A stretch of DNA of 6,783 nucleotides, taken from positions 1-6,783 of the forward strand of contig CAJTLK010000093.1 in the NCBI GenBank assembly GCA_910577415.1, written 5' to 3'. The first letter of the stretch is position 1. Each line of letters begins with the position of its first letter. The DNA comes from an uncultured Oscillospiraceae bacterium (lineage in GTDB: Bacteria > Bacillota > Clostridia > Oscillospirales > Oscillospiraceae). The position numbers and the translations under genes are program-made. Positions 1-5,241 of this stretch are shown one piece after another. The notes below the pieces were generated by a model that was given only the letters and a program-made list of their open reading frames with translations, searched no databases and was not told the DNA's origin.

Positions 1-37
1 TTGGAAGGCTGGGATTCTACCATTGAACTACACCCGC
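1..37 (-). tRNA. tRNA-Gly(UCC), 5' half, cut by window edge
   Basis: Read on the minus strand, the segment starts with the acceptor strand GCGGGTG, followed by TA, a D-stem GTTC paired with GAAT around an AATGGTA loop, then an anticodon stem CCAGC and the loop CTTCCAA. The loop places TCC at positions 34-36, so this is a glycine tRNA reading GGA (and GGG by wobble). The 3' side of the anticodon arm, the T-arm and the acceptor 3' strand lie outside the window. The D-loop carries the usual GG. It is transcribed in the same direction as the upstream rlmI gene but has its own strong promoter at 70-99. Seen: the two arms and the anticodon. Inferred: that the missing half is intact. Confidence 0.93.
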
Positions 38-39
38 AC

Positions 40-65
40 AGGCTTGACATCCTCAATGTCAGCCT
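40..65 (-). other. Hairpin in the tRNA-Gly 5' leader
   Basis: An inverted repeat lies directly between the promoter and the mature 5' end of the tRNA. On the minus strand it reads AGGC-TGACAT, a TGAGG loop, then ATGTCA-A-GCCT, giving 10 base pairs with one bulged A. The stem ends two bases before the first tRNA base at 37, which is the expected RNase P cut site. The predicted transcription start (about 63-65) nearly coincides with the outer end of the stem, so the precursor would begin as a stem-loop. There is no T-run after it, so it is not a terminator. It might instead be a DNA operator. The pairing is seen; the role is not known. Confidence 0.6.
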
Positions 66-69
66 TAGT

Positions 70-99
70 ATGATAGCATAACCCCCATTTATTTGTCAA
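70..99 (-). promoter_or_regulatory. tRNA-Gly promoter (-35/-10, extended -10)
   Basis: On the minus strand a perfect -35 TTGACA (94-99) is followed, after 18 bases, by the -10 TATCAT (70-75). A TG one base upstream of the -10 gives an extended -10 (TGCTATCAT). Transcription would start near 63-65, about 26-28 bases before the mature tRNA. No rho-independent terminator is visible between the rlmI stop (148) and this promoter, so readthrough from the purA operon into the tRNA is possible. Confidence 0.85.
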
Positions 100-147
100 T
101 GGTTTTTCTCAAAATCTCCTTTGGAACGGGATAGACCTACTTTGAGG

Positions 148-1380
148 TCATACCACCTGGAAAATGAAAAACTTCAGATAATCAGTCTCGGGGACGCCCC
201 AGAGGATGGGGTGGTCCGGGGCCTGCTGGCGCTCCTCGATCTGCTTGAGCTGCACCCCGGCGTCTCGGGCGGCGGCGGCGATGACCCCCTGAAAGCGGTG
301 GGTCTCCATGAAGTGGGAACAGGAGCAGGTGGCCAGGTACCCTCCCCGGGGCAGCAACTTCATGGCCCGGTAGTTGATCTCCTTATAGCCTTTGGCCGCC
401 TGGTCGGCGGTGCGGCGGGACTTGGTGAAAGCCGGGGGATCCAGGATGATGAAGTCCCACTCCCACCGTTTCTCCTCCACCAGCTTGGGAAGCAGGTCGA
501 AAACATCGGCACAAAGGAACTCCATACGGGATTCCAAGCTGTTAAGGACGGCGTTGCGCCGGGCCATCTCCACCGCGCTCTCCGACACATCCACGGCGGT
601 GACTTTCTCCGCCCCACCCAGGGCGGCGTTGAGGGCGAAGGAGCCGGTGTGAGTGAAGCAGTCCAGCACTCGTTTTCCCTTGGCCAGCCGGGCCACTGCC
701 CGGCGGTTATATTTCTGATCCAGAAAGAACCCGGTCTTTTGACCGTTTTCAAAGTCCACAGCGTATTTGACGCCGTTCTCGGTGATCTGCGTGATGGTTT
801 TGATAGGCGCGGCCTCGCCGGGGAGGGAGAAGAAACCTTTGGAGTGTTCCAGTCCCTCCTTATTCCGCAGGGCTTCGTCATTGCGCTCGTAGATGGCCCG
901 GATGTCCTGACCATCCTCCCGAAGAGCTTTGAGGAGGAGGGGGAAGAGCCGGGCCTTTCGCTGCTCCATGCCAAAGGAGAGGGTCTGGGCCACCAGAATG
1001 TCCCCAAAGCGATCCACCGTCAGCCCCGGAAGGCCGTCAGCCTCTCCAAAGACTACCCGGCAGCAGAGCAGATCGGCGGCGTCCAGTACGGTCTTACGGT
1101 AGGCCCAGGCATATTGGAAGCGCCGGAGCCAGAAGTTGTCGTCAAAGCTGTCGTTGGGATTGCGGCTGAGCAGCCGTACCCGGATGAGGGACTCCCGGCT
1201 CAGCAGTCCAGCTCCCAGCCAGGCACCCTTGTCCGAGCAGACGTCCACCACGCAGCCGTTTTCGGCGCTCTCGGGGCAGGAGAGGACCTCTCCGGCATAG
1301 ACCCAGGGGTGACCGCTCTCAATGGAGCGCTGGCCCTTGCGGGTAATGGTGACGATAGGGTAAGGGCGGGTGGCTTTCAT
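148..1380 (-). CDS. rlmI: RlmI-type 23S rRNA (cytosine-C5) methyltransferase
   Basis: This 410-residue protein matches the class I SAM-dependent rRNA methyltransferases of the RlmI/YccW group (COG1092), which methylate C5 of a cytosine in 23S rRNA (C1962 in E. coli). The N-terminus (about 1-75, with SGHPWVYAGEV at 22-32) is a PUA-type RNA-binding domain. A linking domain follows, then the catalytic domain from about 200. Visible motifs are the family signature NGQKTGFFLDQ (212-222), SAM motif I DCFTHTGSFALNA (240-252), the acidic VDVS (263-266), DPPAFTKS (314-321, motif IV) and TCSCS (351-355), whose first cysteine is the likely nucleophile by family analogy. Length is close to the E. coli enzyme (396). 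The ATG start has GAGGG six bases upstream. It is the last gene of the purA operon, 58 bases after the CofE-like gene, with a hairpin in the gap. It stops with TGA. The exact target base is inferred from the family; a paralogue with a different rRNA target cannot be excluded. Confidence 0.9.
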   Translation of the reverse strand: MKATRPYPIVTITRKGQRSIESGHPWVYAGEVLSCPESAENGCVVDVCSDKGAWLGAGLLSRESLIRVRLLSRNPNDSFDDNFWLRRFQYAWAYRKTVLDAADLLCCRVVFGEADGLPGLTVDRFGDILVAQTLSFGMEQRKARLFPLLLKALREDGQDIRAIYERNDEALRNKEGLEHSKGFFSLPGEAAPIKTITQITENGVKYAVDFENGQKTGFFLDQKYNRRAVARLAKGKRVLDCFTHTGSFALNAALGGAEKVTAVDVSESAVEMARRNAVLNSLESRMEFLCADVFDLLPKLVEEKRWEWDFIILDPPAFTKSRRTADQAAKGYKEINYRAMKLLPRGGYLATCSCSHFMETHRFQGVIAAAARDAGVQLKQIEERQQAPDHPILWGVPETDYLKFFIFQVV

Positions 1381-1402
1381 AGAAATCCCTCATTTCAAAG
1401 TA

Positions 1403-1427
1403 CAGGGGCGGCTCTTGGCCGCCCCTG
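1403..1427 (-). other. GC-rich 10-bp hairpin between cofE-like gene and rlmI
   Basis: CAGGGGCGGC (1403-1412) and its exact reverse complement GCCGCCCCTG (1418-1427) are separated by a 5-base loop. In the direction of transcription it begins 12 bases after the TAA of the CofE-like gene and ends 22 bases before the rlmI ATG. The bases that follow on the minus strand (TACTTTG) are not a proper T-run, so it is at best a weak terminator. It may stabilise the 3' end of the upstream message, lower rlmI expression, or be one copy of a dispersed GGGGCGG-type palindromic repeat. The plus-strand side is T-rich (CTTTCATTTTCTT), but no plus-strand gene ends there. The structure is certain; the function is inference. 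Confidence 0.65.
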
Positions 1428-1438
1428 CTTTCATTTTC

Positions 1439-2632
1439 TTATTCCGCGGTGTAGTTGTCGAAATACCCCTGGATATAGACGATGGGGGTGCCCTTGTCAC
1501 CTGAGCCTGAGGTCAGGTCGCACAGGGAGCCGATGAGGTCGGTGAGCCGACGGGGGGTGGTGCCCTCGGAGGCCATCTGGCCCTTGAGGTCGGCGTCCTT
1601 TTTCTGAATGGCCCCCGCAATGGCATCCCGGAGGGCCTCGCCGGACAGGTCGGCAAAGTCGTTGTCGGCCAGGTATTTCAGCTTCAGCTCATTAGGGGTG
1701 CCCTCCAGCCCAGGGGTGTAGGCGGGGGAGACCACCGGGTCGGCCAGCTCCCAGATCTTGCCCACCGGGTCTTTAAAAGCGCCGTCGCCGTAGACCATGA
1801 CCTCCACGTGCTTGCCGGTGCGCTTGAGCATTTCAGCCTGAATGGCGTCCACCAGAGGTTGGGGGTCCCGGGGGAAGAGTTTGACCTTGTCCTCGGTGGC
1901 CTTGTTGGAACCCAGCAGGCCGTAAGAGGGATTATAGCCGCTGCCGTTTACGGTTGCGTCCATGATCTGATCCAGGGAGAAGACCTTCTCGCCGCCAGCG
2001 GCCTTTAGTAGCCGTTTGGACCGCTCCCGAGTGTGGATGTCGCAGGTGATGACGTTCTTGGTGTGCTCCAGCACTGCCCGGGGGTCGTTGGCGAAGATGA
2101 CCTCCACCTCGGCTCCACAGTCCCGGATAAGCGCTTCATAGTATTCCACATAGTCCACGCCGGTGAAGGGGTGCTTCTCATAGCCGAACAGCTCCCGGTA
2201 TTTCTCCAGGGTGAGCACGTCCTTATAGGGGTCTACGCCCTTTTCATCCATGGCGTCCACGCTGATGAGATGGTTGCCCACCTCGTCGGAGGGGTAGCTG
2301 AGCTGGAGGACGATCTTCTTCGCCCCCTTGGCGATGCCCCGGAGGCAGATGGCAAAGCGGTTGCGGGAGAGGATGGGGAACACCACGCCCACAGTGCCGC
2401 CGCCCAGCTTAGTTTTTACATCGGCGGCAATGTCCTCCACGGTGGCGTAGTTGCCCTGGGCCCGGGCCACGATGGCCTCGGTCATGGCGATGATGTCCCG
2501 GTCCTGGACGGTAAACTCCCCCTCCTCCACAGCGGCGAGGACACACTGGGGGACAAGCTTGCTCAGATCGTCGCCCTCACGGAAGATGGGGGCGCGGATA
2601 CCCCGGGAGACGGTGCCGACGGTACGGCTCAT
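1439..2632 (-). CDS. CofE-like gamma-glutamyl ligase family protein (F420-0:Glu ligase-like)
   Basis: This 397-residue protein resembles the coenzyme F420-0:L-glutamate ligase (CofE) family, whose archaeal members add glutamate to F420-0 using GTP and divalent metal. The N-terminal VQDRDIIAMTEAIVARAQG (42-60) aligns with the CofE DGDVLVVCSTVISKAEG region. The central YGDGAFKDPVG (281-291) sits where CofE has its metal-binding TDTNGR stretch. The C-terminal DLIGSLCDLTSGSGDKGTP (365-383) matches the DEIAAFANLLMGEGGDGIP region. It is about 150 residues longer than archaeal CofE (about 250), mainly because of extra sequence between the N-terminal motif and residue 280. I chose the ATG at 2632, not the in-frame GTG at 2641: AAAAGGAG (2641-2648) sits 8 bases before the ATG but directly abuts the GTG. 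The ATG overlaps the purA TGA by four bases (ATGA), implying coupled translation. No other F420 gene is visible, so the true glutamate acceptor is unknown. Membership in the family is fairly sure; the reaction is not. Confidence 0.75.
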   Translation of the reverse strand: MSRTVGTVSRGIRAPIFREGDDLSKLVPQCVLAAVEEGEFTVQDRDIIAMTEAIVARAQGNYATVEDIAADVKTKLGGGTVGVVFPILSRNRFAICLRGIAKGAKKIVLQLSYPSDEVGNHLISVDAMDEKGVDPYKDVLTLEKYRELFGYEKHPFTGVDYVEYYEALIRDCGAEVEVIFANDPRAVLEHTKNVITCDIHTRERSKRLLKAAGGEKVFSLDQIMDATVNGSGYNPSYGLLGSNKATEDKVKLFPRDPQPLVDAIQAEMLKRTGKHVEVMVYGDGAFKDPVGKIWELADPVVSPAYTPGLEGTPNELKLKYLADNDFADLSGEALRDAIAGAIQKKDADLKGQMASEGTTPRRLTDLIGSLCDLTSGSGDKGTPIVYIQGYFDNYTAE

Positions 2633-3930
2633 AACTGACACTCCTTTTCATGCAGATCGATGATCTCGTTTCTCTTAGGGCCGGTGGAGACGATGCGGAT
2701 GGGCACCTCGATCTCCTTCTCGATGAACCTCACATAGTCCTGGGCGGCTTTGGGGAGCTTGTCAAACTCGGTAATGCCCCGGATGTCGCACTTCCAACCG
2801 GGAAGGGTGGTGTAGACCGGTCTGGCCCTGCCCAGCAGGGCGGGGGTGGGGAAGTCACGAGTCACCTGGCCGTCTATCTCATAGCTGGTGCACACCTTGA
2901 TATCGTCCAGATAGCCCAGACAGTCGATGGCGGTGAGGGCCGCCTCGGTAGCGCCCTGGACCATACAGCCGTAGCGGCTGGCCACCGCGTCGTACCAGCC
3001 CACCCGGCGGGGCCGCCCGGTGGTGGCGCCAAACTCGCCCCGGTCACCGCCCCGGCGGCGCAGCTCGTCTCCCTCGTCTCCGATCACTTCACTGACAAAG
3101 GGTTCCGCGCTGGAGCCAACGGAGGAGGAGTAGGCTTTCGTCACGCAGATCACGTCCTTGACAGCGGTGGGCGGTACGCCGCCGCCCACACAGCCAAAGC
3201 CGGCCAACGTGTGGGAGGAGGTGACAAAGGGATAAATGCCGTAGGTGGGGTCCTTCATGGAACCCAACTGTCCCTCCAGCAAAACGGTCTTGCCTTCCTT
3301 CAGGGCCTTGTGGATGAGGGACACCGTATCGGCGACATAGCTTGTCAGCGCCTCCCGGTAGCCCATGAGGGTGTTGAAGAGAGCCTTGGCCTCCAGAGGC
3401 TCCTTATGGTAGAGGTGCTCCCAAAGAACGTTCTTCACCTCGCAAACTCGCTCCAGCCGCTCTAGGAGGCGCACCTCATCAAAAAGGTCGGCGATCTCAA
3501 CGCCGATCTTGGCGTACTTGTCGGAGTAGAAGGGGGCGATGCCCGACTTGGTGGAGCCAAAGCTTTTGCCAGCCAGACGTTCCTCCTCATAGGTGTCCTG
3601 GAGGACGTGATAGGGCATGAGAAGTTGTGTTCGCTGGTCAATGAGGATGTGGGGGGCGGGGACGCCGCCGTTGGAGAGCTGCTGGAGTTCCTCCAGAAAC
3701 TTTTTCACGTCCAGGGCCACTCCCGGGCCGATGATGTTGACGGTGTGGGGGTAGAACACGCCGGAGGGGAGCTGGTGCAGGGCGAAGCGGCCATAATCGC
3801 AGATGATGGTGTGCCCCGCGTTGGCCCCGCCCTGAAAGCGGATGACCATGTCGGACTTTTCCGCCAGAAGATCGGTGATCTTGCCCTTGCCCTCGTCGCC
3901 CCAGTTGGCGCCTACAATGGCTCTTACCAT
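2629..3930 (-). CDS. purA: Adenylosuccinate synthetase
   Basis: The enzyme joins IMP and L-aspartate using GTP to form adenylosuccinate, the committed step of AMP synthesis in the cytosol. The 433-residue product has the family length (about 430). The N-terminal GDEGKGK (11-17) holds the catalytic Asp12; GGANAGHT (34-41) holds catalytic His40; STKSGIAPFYSDK (126-138) is the IMP-binding segment; TTGRPRR (303-309) is the aspartate-binding loop; VSTGPKRNE (414-422) is the C-terminal nucleotide-binding region. I start at ATG 3930, not the upstream in-frame TTG (3960), because AGAGG (3938-3942) lies 7 bases before the ATG and the family normally begins just before the GDEGKGK strand. It departs from E. 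coli/B. subtilis PurA: LEGQLG (218-223) replaces the FEGAQG motif, AYSSSVGSS (266-274) replaces AYTTRVG(D/G)G, and AKIG (140-143) replaces AR(R/I)G. I believe a clostridial PurA clade shares an EAQLG-like form, so this is probably the normal housekeeping enzyme. It is first in an operon with the CofE-like gene and rlmI. Confidence 0.95.
   Translation of the reverse strand: MVRAIVGANWGDEGKGKITDLLAEKSDMVIRFQGGANAGHTIICDYGRFALHQLPSGVFYPHTVNIIGPGVALDVKKFLEELQQLSNGGVPAPHILIDQRTQLLMPYHVLQDTYEEERLAGKSFGSTKSGIAPFYSDKYAKIGVEIADLFDEVRLLERLERVCEVKNVLWEHLYHKEPLEAKALFNTLMGYREALTSYVADTVSLIHKALKEGKTVLLEGQLGSMKDPTYGIYPFVTSSHTLAGFGCVGGGVPPTAVKDVICVTKAYSSSVGSSAEPFVSEVIGDEGDELRRRGGDRGEFGATTGRPRRVGWYDAVASRYGCMVQGATEAALTAIDCLGYLDDIKVCTSYEIDGQVTRDFPTPALLGRARPVYTTLPGWKCDIRGITEFDKLPKAAQDYVRFIEKEIEVPIRIVSTGPKRNEIIDLHEKECQL
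2641..2648 (-). promoter_or_regulatory. Ribosome binding site deciding the cofE-like start
   Basis: AAAAGGAG lies inside the last codons of purA, 8 bases before the ATG at 2632. It touches the alternative GTG at 2641 with no spacer, so it can only serve the ATG. This trims three residues from the longest reading frame and yields a four-base stop/start overlap with purA. Confidence 0.8.
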
Positions 3931-4008
3931 GCCGTTACCTCTTGGCCCCGGGATTCGCAATCATGTAGAATGATTTTGCCTTTTCCGGCGGCCATAACGA
4001 ACAAGAGT

Positions 4009-4037
4009 ATTATAATATAAGAAAAGCGTATGCGCAA
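4009..4037 (-). promoter_or_regulatory. purA operon promoter
   Basis: On the minus strand a perfect -10 TATAAT (4009-4014) lies 17 bases downstream of TTGCGC (4032-4037), which matches the first three bases of the -35 consensus. The predicted start is near 4002, giving a leader of about 70 bases before the purA ATG. The leader shows only weak pairing around its GCCGCCGG stretch and no terminator-like structure. CGAAC at the predicted start (3998-4002) resembles the core of a B. subtilis PurBox, but no inverted partner is seen. Confidence 0.7.
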
Positions 4038-4047
4038 GGACTTTTCT
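4020..4047. repeat. Inverted repeat AGAAAAG / CTTTTCT over the purA -35
   Basis: AGAAAAG (4020-4026) and CTTTTCT (4041-4047) form a perfect 7-base inverted repeat with a 14-base spacer. Its centre falls on the purA -35 element (4032-4037), and its right arm ends 14 bases before the ddl -35. The placement would suit a repressor operator. The arms are short and A/T-rich, so chance is a real alternative. Confidence 0.35.
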
Positions 4048-4061
4048 GCCGGGGCTGTGGC

Positions 4062-4090
4062 TTGTCTTTCAACAATAATTGTGTTATACT
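4062..4090 (+). promoter_or_regulatory. ddl-murF operon promoter (extended -10)
   Basis: TTGTCT (4062-4067) and TATACT (4085-4090) are separated by exactly 17 bases, and a TG one base before the -10 gives an extended -10 (TGTTATACT). Transcription would start near 4097, leaving an untranslated leader of about 87 bases before ddl. That leader contains no clear riboswitch, T-box or terminator that I can identify. The promoter is divergent from that of purA; the two -35 boxes are 24 bases apart. Confidence 0.8.
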
Positions 4091-4167
4091 GGTAAATCAA
4101 GAATAAAATGCAGTAGTAGCGCTTATCGGTAGGGCAAGGGGCCTGATCGGGGCGGTACGGTTGACCT

Positions 4168-4176
4168 GGAGGAGGG
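4168..4176 (+). promoter_or_regulatory. Strong ribosome binding site for the TTG start of ddl
   Basis: GGAGGAGGG lies 7 bases before TTG at 4184. The protein that follows begins MKIVVLAGG, the standard N-terminus of Ddl, and no ATG or GTG in frame lies nearby upstream. This supports initiation at the uncommon TTG codon. Confidence 0.8.
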
Positions 4177-4183
4177 ATAGAGC

Positions 4184-5230
4184 TTGAAGATCGTGGTCTT
4201 AGCTGGCGGTATCTCCCCCGAGCGGGACGTCTCCCTGTCCTCGGGGACTAAGATCGCCCAAGCCCTGCGGGGATCGGGCCACCGCTGCGCCCTGGTGGAT
4301 ATGTATCTGGGACTGGAGGATTACCCCGGCCTGACGGGGGAGGAGCTTTACGCTGCCCCCTTGCCTGAGCGGTGGCGGCAGGTGGGCCGGGTCGAGCCTG
4401 ACCTGGACGCCGTCCGGGCAGGCCGGAAATGGGATGGCAAGGGGGAATTTGGCCCCGGCGTGCTGGAGCTGTGCCGGGAGGCCGATGTGGTCTTTCTGGC
4501 CCTCCACGGGCAGTGCGGCGAGGATGGCCGGGTACAGGCCGCCTTTGACCTGCTGGGCATTCCCTATACCGGTTCAGGCTATCTGGGCAGCGCCATCGCC
4601 ATGGACAAGGACCTGACCAAACGGCTGGTGCGGAATGTGGTGAACACCCCGGAATGGAGCTTCGCGGAGTATGCTGAGACGGACATTGACGCTCTGGCGG
4701 AAAAGACCCCGCTGCCTTGTGTGGTGAAGCCGGTGGACTCCGGCTCTTCGGTGGGGGTCTCCATCGCGTGGGATGAGGCCGGGCTGCGCGCCGCGCTGCG
4801 GGAGGGGCTGAAGCATGGTGGCCGCTGTGTATTGGAGCGGTATGTGAAGGGCCGGGAGATCCAGGTGGCTATCCTGGACGGTAAAGCTCTGCCCGCCATT
4901 GAGATCGTGCCCAAGGAGGGCTTTTACGATTACGAGAACAAGTATCAGGCCGGGGCGGCGGAGGAGCTTTGCCCCGCCCCCATTACGCCGGAGCAGACCC
5001 GTGATGTGGCGGCGCAGACCGAGGCGGTGTTTCGCACTCTGGGTCTGGCGGTCTACTCCCGGGCGGACTTCATTTTGGATGAGGACGGGAAATTCTGGTT
5101 TTTGGAGATCAACACCCTTCCCGGCATGACCCCCACTAGCCTTGTGCCCCAGGAGGCGGCTGCGGCGGGGATCGATTACCCGGCGCTGTGCCGGCACATC
5201 ATTGACAGCTCCCTGGCCTTAGGCCGGTAA
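4184..5230 (+). CDS. ddl: D-alanine--D-alanine ligase
   Basis: This ATP-grasp enzyme joins two D-alanines to make the D-Ala-D-Ala end of the peptidoglycan stem peptide. The 348-residue protein opens with AGGISPERDVSLSSG (7-21), whose Glu13 should bind the first D-Ala. It continues with HGQCGEDG (108-115), GSGYLGSAIAMDK (130-142), the ATP-binding VKPVDSGSSVG (181-191), the omega-loop FYDYENKY (247-254), SRADF (292-296) and EINTLPGMTPTSL (308-320), which holds the metal- and substrate-binding residues. The tyrosine-bearing FYDYxxKY loop indicates D-Ala-D-Ala, not D-Lac or D-Ser, products. About 45 residues (43-88) between the N-terminal strand and the VVFLALHG strand lengthen it relative to E. 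coli DdlB (306); an extension here also occurs in longer Ddls such as DdlA (364). The start is TTG with a strong ribosome binding site. It is followed after 11 bases by murF, whose enzyme uses its product directly. Confidence 0.96.
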   Translation: MKIVVLAGGISPERDVSLSSGTKIAQALRGSGHRCALVDMYLGLEDYPGLTGEELYAAPLPERWRQVGRVEPDLDAVRAGRKWDGKGEFGPGVLELCREADVVFLALHGQCGEDGRVQAAFDLLGIPYTGSGYLGSAIAMDKDLTKRLVRNVVNTPEWSFAEYAETDIDALAEKTPLPCVVKPVDSGSSVGVSIAWDEAGLRAALREGLKHGGRCVLERYVKGREIQVAILDGKALPAIEIVPKEGFYDYENKYQAGAAEELCPAPITPEQTRDVAAQTEAVFRTLGLAVYSRADFILDEDGKFWFLEINTLPGMTPTSLVPQEAAAAGIDYPALCRHIIDSSLALGR

Positions 5231-5241
5231 AGGAGGAAACT

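Noticed and set aside
97..120. Seven-codon TTG mini-frame on the minus strand after AAAGGAG, between rlmI and the tRNA promoter
   Set aside because: The spacing to TTG is only about three bases, the frame ends inside the tRNA promoter, and no attenuator structure follows. It is probably chance.
121..1536. Plus-strand open frame of 471 codons opposite rlmI
   Set aside because: It lies wholly over the well-supported rlmI gene and the end of the CofE-like gene, starts at TTG without a proper ribosome binding site, and its peptide shows no recognisable domain. It is a mirror frame of GC-rich codons.
2650..3465. Plus-strand open frame of 271 codons opposite purA
   Set aside because: It overlaps conserved PurA coding sequence, and its low-complexity Gly/Ala/Val peptide matches nothing I recognise.
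2629..3930. PurA as a PurZ-type enzyme of 2-aminoadenine (Z) DNA synthesis
   Set aside because: PurZ enzymes lack the catalytic Asp of GDEGKGK, which is present here, and no phage or Z-genome genes are nearby.
4146..4165. T-box-like GGCGGTACGG in the ddl leader
   Set aside because: It only loosely resembles the T-box GGTGGnACC core. There is no terminator/antiterminator pair, no room for a specifier stem, and only about 20 bases before the start codon.
4184..5230. Ddl as a VanA/VanC/VanG-type resistance ligase
   Set aside because: The omega-loop reads FYDYENKY with the tyrosine of ordinary D-Ala-D-Ala ligases, and no vanH, vanX, vanT or vanRS genes are present. The neighbour is housekeeping murF.
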